Part shown: positions 1 through 9,543 of the stretch, piece after piece
Layout of the letters: every line of letters starts with the position of its first letter
How positions within the stretch are numbered: position 1 is the stretch's first letter
Source: Antedon mediterranea
Taxonomy: Eukaryota; Echinodermata; Crinoidea; Comatulida; Antedonidae
Assembly: GCF_964355755.1 (NCBI RefSeq)
Contig: NC_092676.1
Coordinates: 13,066,288-13,130,287 of the forward strand
Direction: 5' to 3'
Length of the DNA: 64,000 bases
Translations under genes and position numbers: made by a program
Notes under the pieces: generated by a model
Database searches by the model: none
Seen by the model: only the letters and a program-made list of their open reading frames with translations
Told to the model about the DNA's origin: nothing

Positions 1-225
1 GAAACCGTTTTAGAGCATTTTTAGCATTTCGATAATACTTTTCACACAAAAACATCAAAGTGTACAAAATAGCTTCAAATCGCATTTGGAGACGTTTTAG
101 ACCATTTTGTGCGTTTCGATGAATCTTGGTTACACAAAAACATCAAAGTGCTTAAAATCACATTTAAAACCGTTTTAGTGCATTTTGAGCATTTCGATAA
201 AACTTTTCACACAAAAACATCAAAT

Positions 226-312
226 TGCACAAAATAGCTTAATATCGTGTTTGAAAACGTTTTAGACCATTTTGAGCATGTCGATAAAACTTTTCACACA
301 AAAACATAAAAG
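226..312 (+). repeat. Example of the 87-bp N monomer (TTAATATCGTG / CATGTCG class)
   Basis: This 87-bp unit has TTAATATCGTGTTTG (elsewhere TTAATACCGTG, TTAATACCATG or TTAATATTGTG) in place of TTCAAATCGCATTTG, and CATGTCGATAAAAC in place of CATTTCGATAAAAC. It is normally entered from a monomer ending CATCAAAT rather than CATCAAAG. TTAATATCGTG copies carry AAAACGTTTT; TTAATACCGTG copies carry AAATCGTTTT or AAATCATTTT. It occurs singly or as two or three in a row, for example near 2690-2850. Confidence 0.88.
254..263. other. AAAACGTTTT palindrome in TTAATATCGTG-type N monomers
   Basis: This is a 10-bp perfect palindrome centred on a CpG, found in N units reading TTTGAAAACGTTTTA. It is repeated in most such units, for example near 2707, 2795 and 3901. 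It is absent from TTAATACCGTG-type N units, which read AAATCGTTTT or AAATCATTTT. It may be only a consequence of A/T-tract composition. Confidence 0.7.
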
Positions 313-662
313 TGAACAGAATATCTTCAAATCGCATTTAGAGATGTTTTAGACCATTTTGTGCGTTTCGATAAAACTTCTCACACAAAAACATCAAATT
401 GCACAAAATAGCTTAATATCGTGTTTGAAAACGTTTTAGACCATTTTGAGCATGTCGATAAAACTTTTCACACAAAAACATAAAAGTGCACAGAATAGCT
501 TCAAATCGCATTTGGAGACGTTTTAGACCATTTTGTGCATTTCGAAAAAACTTTTTAACATAAAAACACCAAAGTGCTTAGAATAGCTTCAAATCGCATT
601 TGGAGACGTTTTAGACCTTTTTGTGCATATCGATGAAACTTGGTTACACAAAAACATCAAAG

Positions 663-739
663 TGCTTAAAATCACATTTGAAACCGTTTTAGAGCATTTT
701 GAGCATTTCGATAAAACTTTTCACACAAAAACATCAAAG
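663..739 (+). repeat. Example of the 77-bp S monomer (10-bp deletion class)
   Basis: This unit starts TGCTTAAAATCACATTT and is 77 bp long. Alignment to the plain monomer shows a 10-bp deletion of AGCTTCAAAT between two AAAT repeats, leaving AAAATCACATTT. It has GAAACCG or AAAACCG, then GAGCATTTTGAGC, GAGCATTTTTAGC, GACCATTTTGAGC or GAGCGTTTTGAGC subtypes. The GAGCATTTTTAGC subtype usually carries GATAATAC instead of GATAAAAC. It is always the second half of an L-S dimer in what I read. Confidence 0.9.
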
Positions 740-826
740 TGTACAAAATAGCTTCAAATCACATTTGAAACCGTTTTAGACCATTTTGAGCATTTCGATA
801 AAACTTTTCACACAAAAACATCAAAG
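740..826 (+). repeat. Example of the plain 87-bp monomer (class F; class B is close)
   Basis: This unit is measured from the end of one CATCAAAG box to the end of the next. It is 87 bp and holds CAAATCACATTTGAAACC in its first half, then CCATTTTGAGCATTTCGATAAAAC and the CACACAAAAACATCAAAG box. Class B is the same unit with CGCATTT followed by GGAGACG or AGAGACG/AGAGAGG, for example 1410-1496. The length is a multiple of three, so reading frames persist through runs of 87-mers. A- and T-tracts of 3-5 bp recur along the unit at about 8-11 bp spacing, which could favour bending. Choosing CATCAAAG as the boundary is only a convention. Confidence 0.9.
753..769. other. Perfect 7-bp inverted repeat in class F monomers
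   Basis: TTCAAAT (753-759) and ATTTGAA (763-769) are exact reverse complements around CAC. It lies at the same monomer position as the 9-bp inverted repeat of K-following units but reaches complementarity through a change in the other arm (GG to GA). The S monomers have lost the left arm through their 10-bp deletion. Confidence 0.8.
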
Positions 827-914
827 TGTACAAAATAGCTTCAAATCGCATTTGGAGACGTTTTAGACCATTTTGTGCATTTCGATGAAACTTGGTTACA
901 CAAAAACATCAAAG
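827..914 (+). repeat. Example of the 88-bp L monomer (GGTTACAC class)
   Basis: This 88-bp unit differs from the plain monomer mainly in its last third. GATAAAACTTTTCACAC is replaced by GATGAAACTTGGTTACAC, one base longer, and a GATGGAAC subtype also exists. At each site I read, L is immediately followed by the 77-bp S unit that starts TGCTTAAAATCAC. L and S therefore behave as one 165-bp dimer. L usually carries GTGCATTTCG before the diagnostic segment; variants have GTGCGTTTCGATGAATC (near 110 and 9630) or TTTTGCATTTCG. Confidence 0.9.
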
Positions 915-1156
915 TGCTTAAAATTACAATTTAAAGCGTTTTAGAGCATTTTGAGCATTTCGATAATACTTTTCACACAAAAACATCAAAGTGTACAAAA
1001 TAGCTTCAAATCGCATTTGGAGACGTTTTAGACCATTTTGTGCATTTCGATGAAACTTGGTTACACAAAAACATCAAAGTGCTTAAAATCACATTTGAAA
1101 CCGTTTTAGACCATTTTGAGCGTTTCGATAAAACTTTTCACACAAATAAATCAGAT

Positions 1157-1244
1157 TCCACAAAATAGCTTCAAATCGCATTTGGAGACGTTTTAGACTA
1201 TTTTGTGCATTTCGAAAAAATTTGTTAACATAAAAAGACCAAAG
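1157..1244 (+). repeat. Example of the 88-bp K monomer (GTTAACATAAAAAGACC class)
   Basis: This 88-bp unit replaces the usual end with CGAAAAAATTTGTTAACATAAAAAGACC followed by AAAG. It often has GACTATTTTGTGC upstream instead of GACCATTTTGTGC. K is followed by a unit starting TGTTTAGAATATCTCC (or TGTTTAGAATATCTTC), so it marks a fixed point in each higher-order repeat. K copies are the easiest landmark for measuring periods: for example, ends at 1244 and 2340 are 1,096 bp apart. A subtype carries CGATAAAATGTGTTAAC (near 5120, 8600, 18115, 44235). Shared small indels include a 4-bp loss of TTGT near 24560 and 37569. A 5-bp gain near 34411 appears to be private. Confidence 0.88.
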
Positions 1245-1255
1245 TGTTTAGAATA

Positions 1256-1276
1256 TCTCCAAATCGCATTTGGAGA
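1256..1276. other. Perfect 9-bp inverted repeat after the K monomer
   Basis: The left arm TCTCCAAAT (1256-1264) and right arm ATTTGGAGA (1268-1276) are exact reverse complements around a CGC spacer. The motif recurs wherever a TGTTTAGAATATCTCC monomer has CGCATTTGGAGA, so it appears about once per higher-order repeat, for example near 6775, 10775 and 23335. In plain class B units the left arm is CTTCAAAT, giving the same stem with one T/G mismatch. It could form a small hairpin in single strands or in RNA; no role is shown. Confidence 0.85.
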
Positions 1277-2990
1277 CGTTTTAAACCATTTTGTGCATTT
1301 CGATGGAACTTGGTTACACAAAAACATCAAAGTGCTTAAAATCACATTTAAAACCGTTTTAGAGCATTTTGAGCATTTCGATAAAACTTTTCACACAAAA
1401 ACATCAAAGTGTACAAAATAGCTTCAAATCGCATTTAGAGAGGTTTTAGACCATTTTGTGCATTTTGATAAAACTTTTCACACAAAAACATCAAATTGCA
1501 CAAAATAGCTTAATACCATGTTTGAAATCGTTTTAAACCATTTTGAGCATGTCGATAAAACTTTTCACAAAAAAACATCAAAGTGCACAGAATAGCTTCA
1601 AATCGCATTTGGAGACGTTTTAAACCATTTTGTGCATTTCGATAAAACTTTTCACATAAAAACATCAAAGTGTACAAAATAGCTTCAAATCGCATTTAGA
1701 GACGTTTTAGACCATTTTGGGCATTTCGATGAAACTTGGTTACACAAATACATAAAAGTGCTTAAAATCACATTTAAAACCGTTTTAGAGCATTTTGAGC
1801 ATTTCGATAAAACTTTTCACACAAAAACATCAAAGTGTACAAAATAGCTTCAAATCACATTTGAAACCGTTTTAGACCATTTTGAGCATTTCGATAAAAC
1901 TTTTCACACAAAAACATCAAAGTGTACAAAATAGCTTCAAATCGCATTTGGAGACGTTTTAGACCATTTTGTGTATTTCGATGAAACTTGGTTACACAAA
2001 AACATCAAAGTGCTTAAAATCACATTTGAAACCGTTTTAGAGCATTTTTAGCATTTCGATAATACTTTTCACACAAAAACATCAAAGTGTACAAAATAGC
2101 TTCAAATCGCATTTGGAGACGTTTTAGACCATTTTGTGCATTTCGATGAAACTTGGTTACACAAAAACATCAAAGTGCTTAAAATCACATTTGAAACCGT
2201 TTTAGACCATTTTGAGCATTTCGATAAAACTTTTCAGACTAAAAAATCAAAGTGCACAAAATAGCTTCAAATCGCATTTGGAGACGTTTTAGACTATTTT
2301 GTGCATTTCGAAAAAATTTGTTAACATAAAAAGACCAAAGTGTTTAGAATATCTCCAAATCGCATTTAGAGACGTTTTAGACCATTTTGGGCATTTCGAT
2401 GGAACTTGGTTACACAAAAACATCAAAGTGCTTAAAATCACATTTAAAACCGTTTTAGAGCATTTTGAGCATTTCGATAAAACTTTTCACACAAAAACAT
2501 CAAAGTGTACAATATAGCTTCAAATCGCATTTAGAGAGGTTTTAGACCATTTTGTGCATTTCGATAAATCTTTTCACACAAAAACATCAAAGTGTACAAA
2601 ATAACTTCAAATCGTATTTAGAGACGTTTTAGACCATTTTGTGCATTTTGATAAAACTTTTCACACAAAAACATCAAATTGCACAAAATAGCTTAATATC
2701 GTGTTTGAAAACGTTTTAAACCATTTTGAGCATGTCGATAAAACTTTTCACACAAAAACATCAAATTGCACAAAATAGCTTAATATCGTGTTTGAAAACG
2801 TTTTAAACCATTTTGAGCATGTCGATAAAACTTTTCACACAAAAATATCAAAGTGCACAGAATATCTTCAAATCGCATTTAGAGACGTTTTAGACCATTT
2901 TGTGCATTTCGAAAAAATTTGTTAACATAAAAAGACCAAAGTGTTTAGAATATCTCCAAATCGCATTTGGAGACGTTTTAGACCATTTTG

Positions 2991-4096
2991 TGCATTTCAA
3001 TGAAACTTGGTTACACAAAAACATCAAAGTGCTTAAAATCACATTTGAAACCGTTTTAGAGCATTTTTAGCATTTCGATAATACTTTTCACACAAAAACA
3101 TCAAAGTGTACAAAATAGCTTCAAATCGCATTTGGAGACGTTTTAGACCATTTTGTGCATTTCGATGAAACTTGGTTACACAAAAACATCAAAGTGCTTA
3201 AAATCACATTTGAAACCGTTTTAGACCATTTTGAGCATTTCGATAAAACTTTTCACACAAAAAAATCAAAGTGCACAAAATAGCTTCAAATCGCATTTGG
3301 AGACGTTTTAGACTATTTTGTGCATTTCGAAAAAATTTGTTAACATAAAAAGATCAAAGTGTTTAGAATAACTCCAAATCGCATTTGGAGACGTTTTAAA
3401 CCATTTTGTGCATTTCGATGGAACTTGGTTACACAAAAACATCAAAGTGCTTAAAATCACATTTAAAACCGTTTTAGAGCATTTTGAGCATTTCGATAAA
3501 ACTTTTCACACAAAAACATCAAAGTGTACAAAATAGCTTCAAATCGCATTTAGAGAGGTTTTAGACCATTTTGTGCATTTCGATAAAACTTTTCACACAA
3601 AAACATCAAAGTGTACAAAATAGCTTCAAATCGCATTTAGAGACGTTTTAGACCATTTTGTGCATTTCGATAAAACTTTTCACACAAAAACATCAAATTG
3701 CACAAAATAGCTTAATACCGTGTTTGAAATCGTTTTAAACAATTTTGAGCATGTCGATAAAACTTTTCACAAAAAAACATCAAAGTGCACAGAATAGCTT
3801 CAAATCGCATTTAGAGAAGTTTTAGACCATTTTGTGCATTTCGATAAAACTTTTCACACAAAAACATCAAATTGCACAAAATAGCTTAATATCGTGTTTG
3901 AAAACGTTTTAAACCATTTTGAGCATGTCGATAAAACTTTTCACACAAAAATATCAAAGTGCACAGAATATCTTCAAATCGCATTTAGAGACGTTTTAGA
4001 CCATTTTGTGCATTTCGAAAAAATTTGTTAACATAAAAAGACCAAAGTGTTTAGAATATCTCCAAATCGCATTTGGAGACGTTTTAGACCATTTTG
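2991..4096. repeat. Satellite block shared with 40.68-41.78 kb and 15.67-16.49 kb
   Basis: This is part of a longer match (about 1690-4096 to 39378-41784, offset 37,688). Its later part, 3261-4081, also matches 15670-16490 (offset 12,409). Diagnostic markers shared by all three are a K unit reading AAAAAGATCAAAG followed by AGAATAACTCC, and AGAGAAGTTTTAG near 3815. No non-satellite sequence is present. Confidence 0.75.
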
Positions 4097-5625
4097 AGCA
4101 TGTCGATAAAACTTTTCACAAAAAAATATCAAAGTGCACAGAATATCTTCAAATCGCATTTAGAGACGTTTTAGACCATTTTGTGCATTTTCGATGAAAC
4201 TTGGTTACACAAAAACATCAAAGTGCTTAAAATCACATTTAAAACCGTTTTAGAGCGTTTTGAGCATTTCGATAAAACTTTTCACACAAAAACATCAAAT
4301 TGCACAAAATAGCTTAATACCGTGTTTGAAATCATTTTAAACCATTTTGAGCATGTCGATAAAACTTTTCACACAAAAACATCAAAGTGCACAGAATATC
4401 TTCAAATCGCATTTAGAGACGTTTTAGACCATTTTGTGCATTTCGAAAAAATTTGTTAACATAAAAAGACCAAAGTGTTTAGAATATCTCCAAATCGCAA
4501 TTTGAGACGTTTTAGACCATTTTGTGCATTTCGATGAAACTTGGTTACACAAAAACATCAAAGTGCTTAAAATCACATTTGAAACCGTTTTAGAGCATTT
4601 TGAGCATTTCGATAAAACTTTTCACACAAAAACATCAAAGTGTACAAAATAGCTTCAAATCACATTTGAAACCGTTTTAGACCATTTTGAGCATTTCGAT
4701 AAAACTTTTCACACAAAAACATCAAAGTGTACAAAATAGCTTCAAATCGCATTTGGAGACGTTTTAGACCATTTTGTGCATTTCGATGAAACTTGGTTAC
4801 ACAAAAACATCAAAGTGCTTAAAATCACATTTGAAACCGTTTTAGAGCATTTTTAGCATTTCGATAATACTTTTCACACAAAAACATCAAAGTGTACAAA
4901 ATAGCTTCAAATCGCATTTAGAGATGTTTTAGACCATTTTGTGCAATTCGATAAAACTTTTCACACAAAAACATCAAATTGCACAAAATAGCTTAATATC
5001 GTGTTTGAAAACGTTTTAGACCATTTTGAGCATGTCGATAAAACTTTTCACACAAAAACATAAAAGTGAACAGAATAGCTTCAAATTGCATTTGGAGACG
5101 TTTTAGAGCATTTTGTGCATTTCGATAAAATGTGTTAACATAAAAAGACCAAAGTGTTTAGAATATCACAAATCACATTTGGAGACGTTTTAGACCATTT
5201 TTTGCATTTCGATGAAACTTGGTTACACAAAAACATCAAAGTGCTTAAAATCACATTTAAAACCGTTTTAGAGCATTTTGAGCATTTCGATAAAACTTTT
5301 CACACAAAAACATCAAAGTGTACAAAATAGCTTCAAATCGCATTTAGAGAGGTTTTAGACCATTTTGTGCATTTCGATAAAACTTTTCACACAAAAACAT
5401 CAAAGTGTACAAAATAACTTCAAATCGTATTTAGAGACGTTTTAGACCATTTTGTGCATTTTGATAAAACTTTTCACACAAAAACATCAAATTGCACAAA
5501 ATAGCTTAATATCGTGTTTGAAAACGTTTTAAACCATTTTGAGCATGTCGATAAAACTTTTCACACAAAAATATCAAAGTGCACAGAATATCTTCAAATC
5601 GCATTTAGAGACGTTTTAGACCATT
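4097..5625. repeat. Composite satellite stretch
   Basis: The block mixes N, K, L-S and F units. Bases near 4097-4190 resemble 60.09-60.18 kb. A unit with CGCAATTTGAGACG near 4495 recurs near 24600 and 37605. From about 4900 the sequence matches 8371-9164 at offset 3,471-3,474, with small indels near 5167 and 8657. One extra T near 4187 breaks the usual GTGCATTTCGATG. Confidence 0.7.
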
Positions 5626-7759
5626 TTGTGCATTTCGAAAAAATTTGTTAACATAAAAAGACCAAAGTGTTTAGAATATCTCCAAATCGGATTTGGAGAC
5701 GTTTTAGACCATTTTGTGCATTTCAATGAAACTTGGTTACACAAAAACATCAAAGTGCTTAAAATCACATTTGAAACCGTTTTAGAGCATTTTGAGCATT
5801 TCGATAAAACTTTTCACACAAAAACATCAAAGTGTACAAAATAGCTTCAAATCACATTTGAAACCGTTTTAGACCATTTTGAGCATTTCGATAAAACTTT
5901 TCACACAAAAACATCAAAGTGTACAAAATAGCTTCAAATCGCATTTGGAGACGTTTTAGACCACTTTGTGCATTTCGATGAAACTTGGTTACACAAAAAC
6001 ATCAAAGTGCTTAAAATCACATTTGAAACCGTTTTAGAGCATTTTTAGCATTTCGATAATACTTTTCACACAAAAACATCAAAGTGTACAAAATAGCTTC
6101 AAATCGCATTTGGAGACGTTTTAGACCATTTTGTGCATTTCGATGAAACTTGGTAACACAAAAACATCAAAGTGCTTAAAATCACATTTGAAACCGTTTT
6201 AGACCATTTTGAGCATTTCGATAAAACTTTTCACACAAAAAAATCAAAGTGCACAAAATAGCTTCAAATCGCATTTGGAGAGGTTTTAGACCATTTTGTG
6301 CATTTCGATAAAACTTTTCATACAAAAACATCAAAGTGTACAAAATAGCTTCAAATCGCATTTAGAGACGTTTTAGACCATTTTGTGCATTTCGATGAAA
6401 CTTGGTTACACAAAAACATCAAAGTGCTTAAAATCACATTTAAAACCGTTTTAGAGCGTTTTGAGCATTTCGATAAACTTTTTACAAAAAAACATCAAAG
6501 TGCACAAAATAGCTTCAAATCGCATTTAGAGATGTTTTAGACCATTTTGTGCATTTCGATAAAACTTTTCACACAAAAACATCAAATTGCACAAAATAGC
6601 TTAATACCGTGTTTGAAATCATTTTAAACCATTTTGAGCATGTCGATAAAACTTTTCACACAAAAACATCAAAGTGCACAGAATATCTTCAAATCGCATT
6701 TAGAGACGTTTTAGACCATTTTGTGCATTTCGAAAAAATTTGTTAACATAAAAAGACCAAAGTGTTTAGAATATCTCCAAATCGCATTTGGAGACGTTTT
6801 AGACCATTTTGTGCATTTCGATGAAACTTGGTTACACAAAAACATCAAAGTGCTTAAAATCACATTTGAAACCGTTTTAGAGCATTTTGAGCATTTCGAT
6901 AAAACTTTTCACACAAAAAAATCAAAGTGTACAAAATAGCTTCAAATCACATTTGAAACCGTTTTAGACCATTTTGAGCATTTCGATAAAACTTTTCACA
7001 CAAAAACATCAAAGTGTACAAAATAGCTTCAAATCTCATTTGGAGACGTTTTAGACCACTTTGTGCATTTCGATGAAACTTGGTTACACAAAAACATCAA
7101 AGTGCTTAAAATCACATTTGAAACCGTTTTAGAGCATTTTTAGCATTTCGATAATACTTTTCACACAAAAACATCAAAGTGTACAAAATAGCTTCAAATC
7201 GCATTTGGAGACGTTTTAGACCATTTTGTGCATTTCGATGAAACTTGGTAACACAAAAACATCAAAGTGCTTAAAATCACATTTGAAACCGTTTTAGACC
7301 ATTTTGAGCATTTCGATAAAACTTTTCACACAAAAAAATCAAAGTGCACAAAATAGCTTCAAATCGCATTTGGGGACGTTTTAGACTATTTTGTGCATTT
7401 CGAAAAAATTTGTTAACATAAAAAGACCAAAGTGTTTAGAATATCTCCAAATCGCATTTGGAGACGTTTTAAACCATTTTGTGCATTTCGATGGAACTTG
7501 GTTACACAAAAACATCAAAGTGCTTAAAATCACATTTAAAACCGTTTTAGAGCATTTTTAGCATTTCGATAAAACATTTCACACAAAAACATCAAAGTGC
7601 ACAAAATAGCTTCAAATCGCATTTAGAGATGTTTTAGACCATTTTGTGCATTTCGATAAAACTTTTCACACAAAAACATCAAATTGCACAAAATAGCTTA
7701 ATACCGTGTTTGAAATCATTTTAAACCATTTTGAGCATGTCGATAAAACTTTTCACACA
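5626..7759. repeat. Tandem block with 1,095-bp period
   Basis: K landmarks lie at 5667, 6762 and 7859. Bases 5650-6290 repeat at 6745-7385 with period 1,095. The two copies share the rare markers ACCACTTTGTGC (5962 and 7057) and TTGGTAACAC (6151 and 7246). Between the copies lie GAGAGG, L-S and N units that are not repeated in the second half. The part 6243-6960 matches 54350-55067 (offset 48,107). Confidence 0.78.
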
Positions 7760-9521
7760 AAAACATCAAAGTGCACAAAATAGCTTCAAATCGCATTTGG
7801 AGACGTTTTAGACTATTTTGTGCATTTTGAAAAAATTTGTTAACATAAAAAGACCAAAGTGTTTAGAATATCTCCAAATCGCATTTGGAGACGTTTTAGA
7901 CCATTTTGTGCATTTCGATGGAACTTGGTTACACAAAAACATCAAAGTGCTTAAAATCACATTTAAAACCGTTTTAGAGCATTTTGAGCATTTCGATAAA
8001 ACTTTTCACACAAAAACATCAAATTGCACAAAATAGCTTAATACCGTGTTTGAAATCGTTTTAAACCATTTTGAGCATGTCGATAAAACTTTACACAAAA
8101 AAACATCAAAGTGCACAGAATAGCTTCAAATCGCATTTGGAGACGTTTTAAACCATTTTGTGCATTTCGATAAAACTTTTCACATAAAAACAACAAAGTG
8201 TACAAAATAGCTTCAAATCGCATTTAGAGACGTTTTAGACCATTTTGGGAATTTCGATGAAACTTGGTTACACAAATACATAAAAATGCTTAAAATCACA
8301 TTTCAAACCGTTTTAGAGCATTTTGAGCATTTCGATAAAACTTTTCACACAAAAACATCAAAGTGCACAAAATAGCTTCAAATCGCATTTAGAGATGTTT
8401 TAGACCATTTTGTGCAATTCGATAAAACTTTTCACACAAAAACATCAAATTGCACAAAATAGCTTAATATCGTGTTTGAAAACGTTTTAGACCATTTTGA
8501 GCATGTCGATAAAACTTTTCACACAAAAACATAAAAGTGAACAGAATAGCTTCAAATTGCATTTGGAGACGTTTTAGAGCATTTTGTGCATTTCGATAAA
8601 ATGTGTTAACATAAAAAGACCAAAGTGTTTAGAATATCTTCAAATCACATTTGGAGACGTACTTTAGACCATTTTTTGCATTTCGATGAAACTTGGTTAC
8701 ACAAAAACATCAAAGTGCTTAAAATCACATTTAAAACCGTTTTAGAGCATTTTGAGCATTTCGATAAAACTTTTCACACAAAAACATCAAAGTGTACAAA
8801 ATAGCTTCAAATCGCATTTAGAGAGGTTTTAGACCATTTTGTGCATTTCGATAAAACTTTTCACACAAAAACATCAAAGTGTACAAAATAACTTCAAATC
8901 GTATTTAGAGACGTTTTAGACCATTTTGTGCATTTTGTTAAAACTTTTCACACAAAAACATCAAATTGCACAAAATAGCTTAATATCGTGTTTGAAAACG
9001 TTTTAAACCATTTTGAGCATGTCGATAAAACTTTTCACACAAAAATATCAAAGTGCACAGAATATCTTCAAATCGCATTTAGAGACGTTTTAGACCATTT
9101 TGTGCATTTCGAAAAAATTTGTTAACATAAAAAGACCAAAGTGTTTAGAATATCTCCAAATCGCATTTGGAGACGTTTTAGACCATTTTGTGTTTTTCGA
9201 AAAAACTTTTCACACAAAAACATCAAAGTTTACAAAATTGCTTCAAATCGCAATTGGAGACGTTTTAGACCATTTTGTGATTTTCGAAAAACTTTTCACA
9301 CAAAAACATCAAAGTGTAGAAAATTGCTTCAAATCGCAAAAAAAATGTTTTGAGAGATGTTTTAAAACAATTTTGTGCATTTCGAAAAAATTTGTTAACA
9401 TAAAAAGACCAAAGTGTTTAGAATATCTCCAAATCGCATTTGGAGACGTTTTAGACCATTTTGTGCATTTCGATGACACTTGGTTACACAAAAACATCAA
9501 AGTGCTTAAAATCACATTTAA
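7760..9521. repeat. Start of the 3.7-kb block also found at 26.33-30.06 kb
   Basis: Bases 7760-11490 match 26331-30061 at offset 18,571. Shared private markers include GACGTACTTTAGACC (near 8657 and 27228), CATTTTGTTAAAAC (near 8933 and 27504) and the 100-bp K-type unit. A few single-base differences are seen, such as AAAGTTTACAAAATTGC near 9227 against AAAGTGTACAAAATTGC near 27798. The block includes L, S, N, K and GTGTTTTTCG units. Confidence 0.82.
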
Positions 9522-9543
9522 AACCGTTTTAGAGCATTTTTAG
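9100..9543 (+). other. Longest open frame in the array; probably not a gene
   Basis: A 147-codon frame opens at a TTG and reads through several monomers as a repeated pattern around LQIAFGDVLDHFVHF and KTFHTKTSK. Frames of this kind recur every few monomers on the plus strand, with a matching minus-strand set around MRFEAILYTLMF. They exist because 87 = 3 x 29 and because an 88 + 77 dimer is also a multiple of three. The plain monomer closes the frame at a fixed TAG within ACAAAATAGC, and GAATATC variants open it. Near-identical 147-codon copies lie at 27671 and 35163. I see no ATG start, signal peptide, known domain or codon bias. Translation is unlikely. Confidence 0.25.
9315..9414 (+). repeat. 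100-bp K-type monomer with A-rich insertion
   Basis: Compared with the K-type unit in the related block at 21367, this copy has CGCAAAAAAAATGTTTTGAG in place of CGCATTT, followed by AGATGTTTTAAAACAATTTTGTGC. The unit is 100 bp, 12 bp longer than K. I find four copies: 9315, 15077, 27886 and 35378. They lie in blocks related at offsets 5,762, 18,571 and 7,492 bp. The same rearrangement in four places shows copying after a single event. Confidence 0.85.

Larger units (their letters stand above)
1..2990. repeat. Block A, first copy (array continues off the left edge)
   Basis: Bases 1-2140 match 9520-11658 at offset 9,519. Bases 2140-2990 match 13686-14536 at offset 11,546. The 2,027-bp difference between the offsets equals a tandem duplication present only in the second copy. 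From the K end at 1244 to the next at 2340 there are 13 monomers: 88-77-87-87-87-88-77-87-88-77-88-77-88, total 1,096 bp. The marker TTACAATTTAAAGCG near 924 is shared with the second 2,027-bp unit (near 12470) but not the first. Confidence 0.8.

Noticed and set aside
740-826. Origin of the 87-mer as three 29-bp subrepeats
   Set aside because: GCATTT recurs 29 bp apart within the unit and 87 = 3 x 29, but an ungapped comparison of the first two thirds gives only about 13 of 29 matches and the last third does not align. Too weak in A/T-rich DNA.
1203-1421. 72-codon plus-strand frames (around MCISKKFVNIKRPKCLEYLQ) as a multicopy gene family
   Set aside because: They begin at TTG within TTTTGTGC, end at the monomer TAG, recur wherever K, L and S units follow each other, and carry no recognisable domain. 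Their length is set by monomer grammar.
1510-1695. Minus-strand 61-codon frames (around MRFEAILYTLMF) as small proteins
   Set aside because: They are two 29-codon turns of the antisense monomer with an ATG from the conserved CGCATTT. They shift with each repeat class and overlap the plus-strand frames.
3328-3350. GTTAAC palindrome in K units as a regulatory operator
   Set aside because: It is a 6-bp word fixed in one monomer class with no gene next to it; copying alone explains its recurrence.
9335-9352. A8 run in the 100-bp unit as a retroelement poly-A tail or insertion scar
   Set aside because: There is no element sequence, target-site duplication or second end; it is a 12-bp length change within a K-type unit shared by four copies.
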